A DNA stretch of 64,000 nucleotides from Paramacrobiotus metropolitanus (Eukaryota; Tardigrada; Eutardigrada; Parachela; Macrobiotidae): NCBI RefSeq assembly GCF_019649055.1, contig NW_026570345.1, forward strand, positions 124,001 to 188,000, in the 5' to 3' direction. This document shows, piece after piece, positions 9,481-21,199 of the stretch. Each line of letters opens with the position of its first letter. Positions within the stretch are counted from its first letter, which is position 1. A model generated the notes under the pieces. That model saw only the letters and a program-made list of their open reading frames with translations, was not told where the DNA came from and searched no databases. A program made the translations under genes and the position numbers.

Positions 9481-10473
9481 AGCAGCATAATCGTGCATTT
9501 GAAAAGAACGAACACGTAGTAATACTTAAACTTTAAAAAAAGATTTTTGTTCCCGAAAATGACGAATATACGTGTACATATGAGATGAGGGTTACATGCG
9601 CATGGATAAAGCTGCCGATAACCGGCAGCCACGCAGGCATATTTCCTGTGCTTTTAATCACGGCATAACAATTTCCTGATATGTATTTAAGTTTTTCTTC
9701 TTTGAACATACGCTCGTCTGCAGTATACATACAGTTATTACGTGTCGCGGGTGTAGAAACATAATCAGGTATTTTACCATGACCAGCATCCAGCTGCATA
9801 AAAAAATTTCTTTTACTGTTACCGATTGCTTATTTGTATGTATAAGAAAGAATGAACCTGTCTATCGCAGTTAAAATAGGATAAGCTGACGGAAGTGAGC
9901 CTCTGTTAATCTTTCTCTTCCCGGCCATGGTGCATTGTCATACTTGATACCGCATACGTACTCGGATATTGTGAGTGTCACCATTTTGCTCGTTTTAGTA
10001 TGACTTCAAGTTACGCTGTTAATAACTGCGTATTATTTTTTTATTCAGCAAACTGCCGGGAAAGTTTAATATCTACACATTTCTAACGCTGACGCAGCAG
10101 AGCAGAGACAACAAAATTTAAGAATTGAATACTAAGCCTGGCACGAATGGTCATCAGTATCAAATACAAAAAAATACAGTTGATTGCCGTAACAGGCATT
10201 CATCATCATGTCGCAATAATCACACCAGTTCGACTGGCAGAACAAGGAGCATAATTTCAGAAAATGCAGCGGTGCAGGCAGGCATGCTGCGCTCCTCACA
10301 ACAACAGTAACCAATCCTAATACCGAAGAACGTAATACCTTGCAGAACAAAATGCAGAAAATAACAAACGAGGAGCAGTCCTCAAACAAATGCACCACCA
10401 CTTTAACACAGTTAACAGCATAAAAAAGTAAGAACGGGGCACTACACAGTGGGGGCATGCAAGTCGTCACCGC
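9481..10473. other. Spacer downstream of the coiled-coil gene
   Basis: Contains no copy of modules C, B or A that I can see, unlike other units. Short frames on both strands overlap each other and lack context. The last 90 bases form the 3' flank of the coiled-coil gene. No AATAAA is visible there on the minus strand. Confidence 0.45.
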
Positions 10474-11941
10474 CTAAAATTCTATCTCCATGTCCGTCGG
10501 CGCATTCTTCATCTCTTCGTAAGCCAGTTTGACGCGCTGGCGGACACTCCCCATCTGTTCTTCAGAAAATTTCGCCTCTTCCGCAAAAGCGCTGAATAGC
10601 ATCCACGTAAAGCGTTCGCTATGCTGCCGCTCCGACTGGACCTGCTTCGACAACTGCGCAATCATCTCTTTAATCTCCCCGACATTATCAGCGATGTTGT
10701 CGACCTTGCGCTCCAGATTTTCATGGCTTTTCTTCAGGTCACTGATGTCCGTTTTCATCGTGCGAATGTCCGCCTTCATCAGTCCGATGTCGCCCTGCAT
10801 TCTGGTAATGTCAACCTGCATGGCCTCAACGTTCTCCCCAATTCGTTCGACCTGCTTGGCCATGGAGTCGTACGAAGTCGCCAGCCGGTGAACATCTTGC
10901 TCGACCTTGTGCAGCCACTCCTTGACCGCCACGACCTCTTTGTAGATCTCGTCAGTCATTCGCGCGACCTTGCCGACTTCATAATGGAAGATGTGGAAGG
11001 CCATGGCCGTGCGATGCTCCAGAATTTCCGCCTCCATGCGGTTTTTGTGGATGATGTGGAGGACATAACCGGCGTCAGTTGGCTGTGGATCGGCTTTCAG
11101 GTACGCGGTCAACTGGCCGTCCAGTACCAAATAGTTGTGGATATTGGCCTTCACATCTCCTTGCAGGTGGAAAAGAATGTCCATGAGGCTGTCATTGTCG
11201 GGCAGAGGCGCTTCGGGATGCTAAATACAAACGCAATCAAATTAACTTATGTTAGGCAGACAGCTGTGGACTACATTAACCAAACGATATCTGTTCCTGC
11301 CGCGTATCGTAAACCGCAAATACAGACTCGTATCTCAAATTAAATTCGATTCGTAACAACAGAAACGACAAAAAGCACTATTATTCTTCCTTTAATAATT
11401 TCTGGAATTAAATACTTACCAATGCGCGTGCCATTTCCGCTCGTTGGGCGTCATTGAGGTAATACATTCTTGAGCGCGAAACCTGTTAACAAAACACCGA
11501 ACTGCACATCAGTACGTAATTTGATGGATAAATAAATGTAATATTATCGATATCTACAGATATAAACCATCGTGCAACGAGTGCCTTTAAAGCGGATCCA
11601 TTAAGAACTGTTGGATGATTGGCGCCAATCAATAAATAACAAAACCGTAGCGCCTCAATCGTTTGCGCAGCGTTAGTTTTTAAATACAAAATATTACATA
11701 AATAACTTTCCAAAACATCTCACCGGAAAACAGCTTATTAGAAATCTGGCGCGAAGATTTGTTTTATGTACATGCAACGAGCATTTTATTAATCTGGAGT
11801 TTTTAAAACGAAAAAAGAGCATTTGATGGCGTATGTACAGATTTTCCAAACTTTTTCTGATATGAGCTGAATTGTTCTGATTTTTCCGCAAACTCATTCG
11901 CTGATCAAATCGGAGAAACGCTTGTTACCCACTTGGCGCAT
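10474..11941 (-). CDS. Coiled-coil protein, intact member of a local family
   Basis: The function is not recognised. The last exon (11220-10474) is open for 248 codons to a TGA-type end at 10474. A TTTGTATTTAG acceptor precedes it. A 63-nt exon (11482-11420, TTAACAG acceptor, GTAAGTATTT donor) joins in phase 0 and encodes MYYLNDAQRAEMARAL. A first exon ATG-CGC-CAA at 11941-11933 with a weaker GTGGGT donor would give about 272 residues; the alternative start is the Met of MYYLN. The protein has an N-terminal helical part, then near-perfect heptads (MQGDIGL, MKADIRT, MKTDISD, LKKSHEN, LERKVDN) over roughly 60-70 residues, then an acidic tail. No signal peptide, and no hydrophobic stretch long enough for a clear membrane helix. 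Every other family copy in the window is broken, so this one is probably under selection. A homomeric coiled-coil scaffold is inference only. Confidence 0.7.
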
Positions 11942-13000
11942 GTTGAATATTTCCAAAAAGCTATTCTGAAAGAAAGTAAATTTTGTGCATTAAGTTTACT
12001 AGTTGTAGCCTCGAATTTTCGGTCAAACGAATATGCTCCTGACATTGCGATTATTAAACTTTTTAGTGTTAATTTTACCCAAGCAAAAGCAAAAGACAGG
12101 TTGCAAGCGAAGCGATACGTGGACATGTGCTACGGCACTATTCACGCGGAGATGCATGGGCACGTTAATCGTTGGTCACAGTGCAAGTTGCGCTCACCGG
12201 CAATTCCATTTAAATTGCGAAATAAAACGGATCGGCCACTCTATTGCTTACGGTAGTTAGAGGATTACCAAATTTAATATCTTTTAATAGTGAATAAATA
12301 AATGCCATATGTTGGGGAAACATTTTTGCTACATTTTTAACTACAAAAATTATGGCAAAAATCGCAGTAGCTCAAACGTCTAACCCGCAAAGCGCATTTG
12401 AAATAGCAATCAGTTAATAAATTACAGTATCTGTAGGATGTGCTTTCCTTTTTTATAATTCTGAAGAAATATAATAGCTGTTTTATGTTTTGCTGCAAAT
12501 ACCGAAATTAAGAACAGTCTTAAATTTGCTACTCAGGTCTCACTGCTCTTCACACCAGTTAGCATTTGTAGCTGCGGCGTGAACCGATTCCCAAGTATTC
12601 ACTCAGCGTGAGAAAGCTGCCTCATGCCAGTCAGGACCAGTTAGCAACATGTGTCTCTCTGAATCCTCTCTCTGAATCCCGAATACTTAAACAAACAGTT
12701 CATTTAACACATTGCTTTGGGATAGATACAATTATTTTTACGGAATTTGAAAGAAGGCGCCCGCCGCTATTAACTGAAGAAACATTAAAAGATCGTAAAT
12801 ATAATGAAAGTACCGCCACATCACAACATACGTGCAAGCACTCGCAGTTAATATAATTACATACGATTACAAAGCAAAAAGAAAGTCAAGGCGCCCACTT
12901 ACGTGGAAGGAACAGGAAACTCAAAACTTCAGCGAATCACAAAATCTCTCCAAACACCTGCAAAACAATAAAGCAGCGTGTTATATAATTTTGGTTTCAC
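11942..13000. repeat. Array repeat K, copy 3
   Basis: Starts at the NMRQ-donor motif (GCGCCAAGT) and continues with AACCGATTCCCAAGTATTCAC, GAAAGAAGGCGCCCGCCGC and ACATACGATTACAAAGC in the same order as copy 1. The + strand frames at 11933-12256 and 12608-12856 are not kept open in the other copies. Confidence 0.55.
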
Positions 13001-13985
13001 GGTTTCACCTATGTGCAGTTTATTACTGAAACAAAAATAGTGCATTCTACTTGATACTATCAAGCAAAAAAATAGTAATCAAGTAATAAAACATTATTAA
13101 GTACGTAAGTGATCGAGTAATTAGTAAAATAATGGAAGGCTATAACGACTTTGGGTATCCTTGATTCTCACGGCTATCGGATTGCTTAACAAATAAAAAA
13201 CGAAAAACCATGCACGAACATTGCGTGCAAAGTACGCGTATAAAGATTACTGTTTTCTTGTTAAATAACACCGCCGATTCTGGTAAATGTTGGTGTAATG
13301 GTTATCGTATACGTCAAAATATAGAGAAATTTCTACAGTAAACTAAAATTACTTTCATAATATTTTCCAAAAATAAGTTCACAATTTAAACGGCGCTGGA
13401 GACAGCTTCCCACCTAATTCCTCCCTTAAATAAATTTGCTGCTGCTGAGTGCCAATTAAGTACTTAGTAATTAATGCTACATGGTATACTATAAGCACTA
13501 ATTGTAAGCCTGGCTGAGCCAGTACCGGAACGTACCAATACCGGAACGTAGTACTATTAATGCGATACGTACGGAATGTATGAAAATTAATTGCATGTTT
13601 AATTACAACTCGTTATAATGCAGCAGTATGCCTGTATGGTATTGCAATTTTTAAGTACTTTATTTCCATAGCGCGATAATAATATCGAGATATAATTACG
13701 ATTAAATTAAATGAGCTAATTAGTTAAATTAAAATTGCAAATCGATCCTAGTGGCTAGTGGCAATGCCAATATCTGCGTCACGTTAACGCACGCACGCAC
13801 GTGCGCAGAGCGAGCCCGCCGTTTCTCCCGGGCGATGACGTCACTGCCAGACACACGAACCCGCACGGTACGCTTGCATCACCTCGCCGAAGTTTTTCGG
13901 TTCTCGGGACAAACCACGAAAATTCTCGATAGGAAAATGATGATGTTTTACGCGGTTGTATTACGATTTTACAAATACGACCTTT
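13001..13985. other. AT-rich spacer with a short GC-rich, CRE-like patch
   Basis: Mostly AT-rich. Between 13775 and 13915 lies a GC-rich island (GCACGCACGCACGTGCG and TTTCTCCCGGGCGATGACG) containing a perfect TGACGTCA at 13836-13843. A 102-codon + frame runs over it but ends in the alpha region and has no family match. The island is 1.9 kb upstream of the coiled-coil gene and could be a promoter, but nothing links them. Confidence 0.35.
13836..13843. promoter_or_regulatory. CRE-like palindrome TGACGTCA
   Basis: The full 8-bp CREB/ATF consensus inside the only GC-rich island of this spacer. Function is a guess from the motif alone. Confidence 0.25.
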
Positions 13986-14705
13986 ATACTGCTGTAGACA
14001 CGATTTTTGAACGAAATGTACACGCTCAAAAGCTGGTGAGGAATAAAATGCTCATTTAGCGAATAATTCATTAAATTTCACGATCTAGGGACGCCGAGGT
14101 AGACAAAAACTAAGGTCATAAATTATCAAAACGATAGAAAACGTTAGTGCACTCAAAGAGAAACGAAAATACTGAAAATCCACTGCACAACCACCAAAAA
14201 GGGAGAATAAATCACCGTAAATAAATTACGCATAAATCGTATGCATCACATTTCTCTGCAAATCTCCGGAAAAAATTCTCCGACTGCTGTCATCTACTGC
14301 GGAAAACACGTGAATCTTCACAGAAAAAAGCGTAACACTCACCGATTCCAGCGGGATGCTCCGGAGGCAGTGTAGGACTGTCGGGTTCTTAAAGGTGAGA
14401 TCCTGGGAACATACATACAACGCCGCTTACGATCCAGCAACCGTTCGTCTCAAAGCAAATTGATATTAGTGACTACTGACTACTCTAGTATGTGGAATAT
14501 AGTTTTCTCGTTTATGGTGATAAAGTTTCTACTTACCTCGACGATGGCGAAAAAAAAACGGTATATGAAGATCGTTAGGAAATTGCGAAATAGCTGCGAG
14601 AATCTGTAATGATGTAATCGTTTAAGAAAATCAGGCAGGAAAATTTTTCAAGCGAGAAATGCGACAGACTGCCAGTTTCAGCTCTCCACTCGAGCCGTCG
14701 AACGC
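13986..14705 (-). repeat. Alpha region, copy 2
   Basis: Minus-strand exon read as HCLRSIPLESVSVTLF at about 14300-14375, with the GTGAGTG donor after ESV. This is the clearest copy of the alpha exon. It is followed by the CTACTTACCTCGACGATGG and CTCTCCACTCGAGCCGTCGA strings shared with 41.0 and 56.7 kb. Confidence 0.65.
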
Positions 14706-14716
14706 AGGTTGCTTCG

Positions 14717-15224
14717 ATGCTGTACGACCGTACCTGTTGCATGGGACGGTTGTACCTAACTAGCCCCGCCCCGGTCCAGCGATCTCTCTGCCCGATCCTA
14801 TGCAAACGAGCAACGGGAACGACAGTTTGGTGTTTCGAATTCAGCAGCCAATGCGCGTTGGCAAGTAAAAATGCGCCGTCGAAACGTAACGGCGTGTGCG
14901 ACTGCCAAAATTTACGTAGCCACATTTCCCTTCTCGTCGCGAATTCCTGCTCGCAAATTCTTAGAACTGTAAGGAAAAATCAGGAATTACTGGACGCAAA
15001 TGCATGTACGCGAGTTAGAAAACCACTTTTAAACCAGACACGTAAAAAAAGAGGACTATCTGCGGAAGATGCTAGCTAAGGTCACTAACAAATGCTGATT
15101 AATTAAGCAAAATTATTGTTTTTATCGATAATGATATTGCCGTAACGAATTGCTTTTTAACGTGGTGTTCCATAGTTAATAAAAAATTATCAGTGTGATT
15201 TGTCGTTTGCTCCCCTTTTGCAGA
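14717..15224 (+). other. Unit-specific segment before a possible plus-strand exon
   Basis: Siblings at 41.05 and 56.75 kb lack most of 14780-15550, so this unit has about 750 extra bases or the others lost them. A + frame runs 14717-15079 with several Cys residues but no recognised motif. A possible donor (AACT then GTAAGG) lies near 14970. Confidence 0.3.
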
Positions 15225-15622
15225 CAGATATACAAAGCAATGTGTCATCCGCGAACAGCCACAAAAATACGATTGACATTGTCAATTTGACAATGTCGGG
15301 CGAACGCCTGGGTTTGGCTTTCGAGTCGACTGGCCATCAAAGGCTGCCGACATTCCATCTCTCATTCCATCGTACACAAAACGAAAAAAGTGAACTCTGT
15401 TCCAGCTGTCTGGAAATCTTAAAACCCTGCTCGCAACAACCTGTCTTAAACTGGATCCATCCTTTCGTAATGCCAGCTGTTAGTAATAATATTAATTTCT
15501 TGATAAGATGTGCATCGAGAATTTTTAATAATCACATCGATTGTATCCAGTATTGTATGGATCCGTTTATTGCAGCTCCAGTACAACATAGTCCAACAAT
15601 AATAATAATAAATTTTGTGTGA
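15225..15622 (+). CDS. Possible terminal exon of an unidentified gene
   Basis: A strong acceptor (CTCCCCTTTTGCAG) precedes an open frame of about 132 codons that ends at 15622. It includes SSCLEILKPCSQQPVLNW and ends in a hydrophobic tail (IIIINFV). The end of the frame overlaps sequence shared with other array units (GGATCCGTTTATTGCAGC), where the frame is not conserved; this weakens the call. No known domain. Upstream exons were not found with confidence. It would be the only plus-strand gene in the array. Confidence 0.25.
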
Positions 15623-16489
15623 ACTTAGGCTTTTTTAATTTTTAGTGAATACAAGTCCGCAGGGAAAATCGTATATACAAAATTAGATATTAACTAGAGT
15701 ACTGTATATCCGAATTAACAGTTGTACGTAAGGATAACTCCTTTTTAAAGTGTCCATATTTTGAACCAGTTGTCAATAGTAAGCAGTCAATAACTTGCTG
15801 TTAAAGGCTGTACCAGTATCAGTGCACAAATTATCAAATATATGCACAAATTATTAAATATATCAAATTATTAAATAATACAGCATGATTTTACAGCCTG
15901 TAAAATAACGAATATAAACCTCTATAATCCATTGTGTAAAGAGACCGATGCGCACATGACCAGATATGTACAGTTTTGAATCAATTTCGGAGCGAATCCA
16001 TATAAATCTATAATTACTAATCTGTATTTTCGACAAATCTATCGTATTTTAGCCGTAACAATTTAAAAGTAAGTATGTAAAGAAATTGAAAGGAAAACTG
16101 ATTCCGATTTTCCTTTAACCAGCTTACATACTCGTGTAATTATTGAAAACCAACGAACATTAATTTAAATTTTATATAATCAGCAAGCTTGTTAGAGTAA
16201 AACAGTTTATAAGCGAAGAAATGCAGTTTATAAGCGAGAAATGCGTACGTACAGCGATCGGTACTATGCTGACCAACATCTACATTTGTTTTGCCGAAAT
16301 GTACAATTTATATGTATTGATCGCATAACCTGGCAAAAAATATTCCAGTATTCTTCGTTAAAATTATACGGTTTACGGGTTATTTACCGGCTTTGTGTCG
16401 TTGTGTGTTTACGTTGTACATGGTATTCTGGTCCAGATACTGGACAGGCCCATGCATCCAGAGTAAATAATAATACGCAGCTGGAGTTA
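15623..16489. other. AT-rich linker of unit 2
   Basis: Matches the linkers at 41.26-41.65 and 56.93-57.65 kb (AGTCC..AGGAAAAxCGTA.TTACAAAA). It reads as intron-like or intergenic sequence. The frame at 16241-16537 is on the strand opposite to modules F and E. Confidence 0.45.
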
Positions 16490-17169
16490 TTAATATGCCA
16501 GGAAAATGAATTCGCATCTGTACAAGTAATTCCATAAGATGGAACAGACAACATCTCCCAGCCACATTATAATTGCAGACATTATCTGATGGTTTGTGCA
16601 TGGCAACCAGCAGAAAAATGGGAAGCAACAGGTTCCGTAATGTGCGGTAACAATAATCGTAACCATTGTATCCGTCAACAAGAAACCACGAAAATTTGGT
16701 AATCCTTTCGACAAGCTAGACTTAATAAAATTCCAAGTTGAGGCAGTCGTTTAATGATCCCGAGTCCCCGACAATCATGGGACGCAAGCTGGAATAGATG
16801 TACATGAACGGAATAAAATGGCCTGCGATTCCGATGTACACTGCAGTGCTGCACAACACAAAGAAGTTCTCGTTTTCCTGCTGAGCGCGACTGGCATGAA
16901 AACGGAAATTCTGCAGTACTTTTGTAAAATGCCGAATCTGATAAGGAACGAACGCTTTGGTATGCACATTACACATCAACAGCACTTGTAACAGCATGTA
17001 CGTCTGATGGATGGTGAATCAGCCATCCTTATCTCGTCTTGCTCCATTGCTGATGTTTTCCGGTATGTGCATCTGGGAGCGGCATAGTCGTTCTCTGGGG
17101 CCGGACGGTACCAAGCGAGTACGCTTCGTTGAACTTTGTTCCTTTGGGTATTGCTATCTGGCGAACCGA
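16490..17169 (-). repeat. Unit 2: best copy of modules F, E and part of D
   Basis: F (16714-16490) is open on minus and hydrophobic: TDTMVTIIVTAHYGTCC then IIMWLGDVVCSILWNYLY. E (16997-16722) is open through FRFHASRAQQENENFF, VLCSTAVYIGIAGHFIPFMY and SSLRPMIVG. D supplies RCTYRKTSAMEQDEIRMADS. Each piece contains one probable membrane helix. The pieces lie in different frames with splice-like borders, so they could be exons of one polytopic membrane protein. No family recognised. D breaks off at 17170, where module I begins. Confidence 0.55.
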
Positions 17170-17685
17170 GAATGTAAGTGGCCGGGCACGCCCATGGATA
17201 GTTGTCGAATGGCACCGTGGCACCGCTGTATACAGGAGTTCGTAAAAGGTCATGGCGAAGGTCGACCATTTGGAAGACCTAAGGAAGCAAACCGTTGCTC
17301 GCTTGCTCATCCTAGGAAGCAGTGGTGACAGTTGGTGTCTAGCCTTCGAGGTCAAGTCGAGCTGTTAAGGATCTCTGTGACAGTTGGTGGGAATAATGCT
17401 GCGGACCAGGCGTTCCCTCGCGGTGTACAGGTAGCCGCTTAAAACGCCCAGGTAGTCCTTAACTTAAGAGTATTCAGTATCCGGGCGATCACAGTACCGC
17501 CGCTGCTCTCCTGGAATCGGTGCTTTTGTTTGAGTAGTGATGGGTTGTCCACAAGTCCTGTGGCAGCGGCGTAGGAAGCATCCTTTCTTGTTTTTGGGGT
17601 GCCAATGTTCACCCGAATACACTGCGCGAGGGCTGGTCTAGGAAATGTCCAAGGTCCTCGTGCTGTTTATTTAATATTCAGGTAA
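17170..17685. repeat. Module I, copy 1
   Basis: Starts CCCATGGATAGTTGTCGAAT, then GTAAAAGGTCATGG.GAAGGTCGACC, GTGACAGTTGGTG and CAGGCGTTCCCTCGCGGTG. The order is shared with 24.03-24.50 and 31.87-32.17 kb, and with 46.28-46.75 kb in reverse. No open frame is common to the copies. It directly abuts a truncated module D, so this is a rearrangement junction. Confidence 0.6.
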
Positions 17686-17689
17686 AACG

Positions 17690-18440
17690 ATATACGCATT
17701 TGTGCAGATAATTCCGCAAGATGGGACAATTCCATTCCACTCCATAATTTCAGAATTCGGCCGACATTTTGCACATACCAAACAGTATGCAAATCGAAGG
17801 CAACAAGATCCCATCCTCGTAGTCATCACTAATATTTATATCTGCCACCAAGATGAACAGGATAATTCGGTAATACTTTCGAAAAGCCAGAAATAATAGA
17901 ACTGCAAGTTGAGGTTGCCGCTTTAATAATCCCAACAATCAGGGGACGCAAGAATAAAAATGCCTGCAATTATGATGAACACTGCACAAGACAAAATGTA
18001 TACTTTTTCCTGCTGAGCGACTAGCATGGAAAGGAAATTCTGCAGAGCACAGAATGTGATAAAGGAAGAACGCTTTGGGATGCAGTCAATGCACTTACCC
18101 AACCACAACAGCACACTAGTGGTGAATCAGCCCTTGCTATCTCGTAATGCTCCAATGTTGATGTTTCCGGCGGCGTAGTTGTTCAGTGTACCGGACGATA
18201 CCAAGCGAGTACGCTTCGTCGAACTTTGCTCTTTTGGTTATTGCGCGGTCAAGGGCACATGCGACGCTATTTCACAATTGAAAACCAAAACGTTTCCGCC
18301 GGAAATCGCTGACCTTGGACCGTGAATCAGCCACCCGCTCGAACACTCCATCTTTTCAGACGTGTGCACAAGGCACACAGGTGGCCGGTCCGGACTGATG
18401 GTTGCACCACCGCGTTCTCAACGAAGAGTTAAAACTTGGG
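17690..18440 (-). repeat. Unit 3: modules F, E and D
   Basis: F is reduced to the GTACAAGTAATTCCGCAAGA..GGGAC stretch and a short hydrophobic frame. E reads AQQEKVYILSCAVFIIIAG, lacking about 15 residues of the 16.9 kb copy. D runs 18100-18430 with the VSGGN-equivalent stretch. The minus donor at the E/D junction is intact (GTAAGTGC). Confidence 0.55.
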
Positions 18441-18798
18441 TTACTGTAAATTCATACAACCTGCTACGAGTTTGTGCCGTATACGAGCAAGCAAGCATTG
18501 TACAAATATTTCGTATTTCGCAAGCATTGCTCCGTATTGTACATTTATTCGTTTACTGCAGCAGCACATTGTGCACTTTGGTCTTTGAAAAGCGGGAAAA
18601 CACAGTCTATGTATTGTGCTATTTTCAAAATATTTTAATCAGTACTCGTATTATTTATAGTACAATTTATAATAATCTACTTTTGAAATATTTTAGCCCA
18701 TTTTTGAAACATACTTATACACTGAAGGATAATTTAACTAACGCTGCGGCTGAAATTGAAATGCCGATTTTGGTGCTTAAATTATAAAGTTAAATACT
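18441..18798. other. AT-rich linker between modules D and C
   Basis: Equivalent to 20.5-20.77 and 42.45-42.74 kb. The plus frame over 18362-18787 spans D and this linker and is not conserved in siblings. Confidence 0.4.
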
Positions 18799-19060
18799 TA
18801 CCTCGAGTACATCGATAATCCCGCCAGATGCCGTGGTCACGTCTTCACGGAAACGTCGATAAGTGTGATGACGGCGTCCATATAGCTATTGGACAGGCGA
18901 TTGTTGCGAAGTAAATGGGCTCGCGCCCTTCAGCGGCGTGATCGGGAGGATGACAGCCGCGCGTCACCTCCCGATGATGCCGTGAGGCCCTCCCAACGTC
19001 CCGATGGCCACGGCGATGGTTACTGAGCAGGTTGCAGAGACGCACAAGCTTTGGCACCTA
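18799..19060 (-). repeat. Module C copy 2
   Basis: Minus reading: TCSVTIAVAIGTLGG, a gap, then VTTASGGIIDVLE at a GTAAGTATTT donor (near 18798). A clean donor and recognisable TM-like stretch, but a stop (GRxRAA region) interrupts the frame. Confidence 0.55.
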
Positions 19061-19229
19061 AACTACAAACACAAAAACATTCGTACATATCTAAAAGGCG
19101 GTGATATCCCAACGGAGAACGGGGCCGGGCTGTCGTTATCGGGGTACGTGGAGAGCATGGGTCGACGGCTTAAACAGTGTCTGTCAAACCGGGGGACGTA
19201 AGGTTTCAGTGCATGGGCGCCCTTGTTGA

Positions 19230-19465
19230 TTATTTCGCGGAATAACGCCAGCCTGAGCCTCCTGCGTCCCCTGGAGGCCCTGCCCGACCACTAAAGATGT
19301 ACCCACCGGCTTCTATTCGGTGAGCATGCAGCTTATGCATTCAACATCCTCCGCGTATATGACGGCTTTGGTGTACACTTAGCGCACCATGCAGATGATT
19401 CGGCTTTTCGTCAACGGAAAGGTGATTCCTGTAATGGTATCAGGAAAAGGCACTACAGCAAAAAT
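19230..19465 (-). repeat. Module H copy 1
   Basis: Minus reading KPVGTSLVVGQGLQGTQEAQ and AGVIPRNNQQGRP resembles EEPVGTSVVAGQYPTRDA at 32.2 kb and the reversed copy at 45.75 kb. Contains one in-frame stop just before KPVG. Family unknown. Confidence 0.5.
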
Positions 19466-19469
19466 CAGC

Positions 19470-20015
19470 AGCGCGGCCACCTGTTGATCCGGCATGCCCA
19501 TATCACGCCCGAACCACACGGTGCCAATCTCCCGCTGGGTAAGGGAATAAAGCCAAACCGATGCCCTGCACCGCCAGGGTCATTTCGCAGTGATATCGGC
19601 GCCTCTCGTGGCGATGCTGGCCTTCAAACCGGTGACGTCGGCCTTGATGGCTGCAATGTCCTGTTTCATCAGGATTAAGCGCACTTGAATATCGTGGTCC
19701 GGCCATTCAGCAGGCTCCGCACCGGCTCTCCGACTTCTTCCAGGCAAGCCTTAATTGCCTTTACTTCCCGGCAGTGAAGGCTCGCCTGCGAGAAGTGGGT
19801 AGTGATCTACTCGTTCAAATCCGCCAATCTGCCGACTTCGTTATACGTAGGGCGATCCCAGTGGGTTGCGCCAGGCTCTGGGCGTGCAGGCGCTGAACTT
19901 CAGTCCCGTGTACGGTCACCAGGTACTCGTTTCCGACTAGAATGTTTCTTGGTTTGTAGTTGTGCAGCTCGTCCTTCATCGCGCGCCAAGTTTTGTATGC
20001 GCTGCATGCAATCGG
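19470..20015 (-). pseudogene. Coiled-coil family pseudogene 1
   Basis: The VTGLKAS heptad region shares GATGCTGGCCTTCAAACCGG with the 26.9 kb copy. The frame is lost at a TGA following DITAK; reading continues one frame over as LAVQGIGLALF. Upstream, the FYDEV-like region lies at 19800-19860. A stop and frameshifts make it non-functional, and its lesions differ from those at 26.9 kb. Confidence 0.65.
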
Positions 20016-20119
20016 ATAGAGTATCCGGGAGACTGCGTCCGGTGGAAATGGGCACTCGTGCCTGCTTAAACGCAGTTCCGATCAGAGTAGTATGGCCGAC
20101 AACGCTTTGGAATACGTAG

Positions 20120-20480
20120 AGTCACCCAGCAGCAACATCATCCATCTTGTGGCGGTGAATCGGCCGTCTTCATCTCGTCATACTCGAGCGTTGTTGTTTT
20201 CCGGCGTGTGCATTTCGGAGCGGCATCGTTCACTTGGGCCGGACAGTAATAAGTGAATTCAATCTCTGAATTTGTTCTTCTGGTTATTGCGCGGTCAAGG
20301 GCACATGCGGGGCTATCTCGCAATTCAAGGCCAAAGAGATTCCGGTGGAAAATCGCTCACCTTGAACCGTGAATCGGCCGTCAAACGAACATTCCATCCT
20401 TCCAAATGTGTGAACAACACACGCTCGTATGCCAGTCCGGATAGGTGGATTCCACTCCGCATTCTAACTGAAAAAGCGCG
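20120..20480 (-). repeat. Module D copy
   Basis: Reads PAQVNDAAPKCTRRKTTTLE then YDEMKTADSPP on minus. Here the Cys-rich exon end is shortened. The + side carries GCGCGGTCAAGGGCACATGC. Confidence 0.55.
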
Positions 20481-20772
20481 CCAACATAAATTATATTCTT
20501 ACAGACTGCCGATTGATCGTACAACTTATACTTTGTATTTCGCAAGCAATACTGCGTACATTCAGTTGTCATTTCTTGCAACCAGCACACTGTGCCTTTG
20601 TGCACAAATTACGCGTAATTACATAATGCTTTAACCCGTTTTACAATTATTTTCAAAAAACTGCAGTCTGCAGGATATAACTAAATTAACTTCCGCTGCA
20701 GTGACTGAGCTGCTGAAATTAAAATGCCGATTTTGCTGCTTATCTTCAATTATAAAATCAAATATAGTACTC

Positions 20773-21035
20773 AGCTCGATAACATTGGTACTTCCGCCAG
20801 ATGCTGTGGTGACACCATGACGGCGATGTCGACAAGTGTGATGACGGCATTCAAAGTTATTTATTACGAAGCAAATGCGCTCGCGCACAATAATGGTGTA
20901 ATAGGGAGGCTGTCCCGCGCGCATCCGCGAGCTTCCGGATGACGCCGTTCGAGGCCCTCCCGACGTCCCGATGGACACGGTGATGGTCACTGAGCAGGTC
21001 ACAAAGATACACAAGCCCTGAACGTCGTAACTACA
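20773..21035 (-). repeat. Module C copy 3
   Basis: Reads DVQGLCIFVTCSVTITVSIG, TSGG, then HGVTTASGGSTNVIEL. The longest open copy of module C: the minus frame 21053-20631 is open across the whole module and into the linker. Confidence 0.6.
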
Positions 21036-21199
21036 AACACAAGAAAACATCAATATTGTGTGTGAACCGGAACTTCCGGAAGTGCTACGCGCCCGGAAGC
21101 TTCGTATAGCAAATAATTTAACGTATGCGGCCCGCTTTCACGAGCAAGGGGCAACATAGGGAAGATGTCACGTGGCAAACCGACAAAGTACTAATGAGC

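Noticed and set aside
10621-11343. A 240-codon plus-strand frame opposite the coiled-coil gene
   Set aside because: It is the antisense shadow of the coiled-coil exon. The minus frame has heptads, phase-matched introns and homologous copies, and the plus frame has none of these.
17029-17355. A 108-codon minus-strand frame spanning modules D and I
   Set aside because: It crosses a rearrangement junction, and the D reading conserved in siblings is in a different frame.
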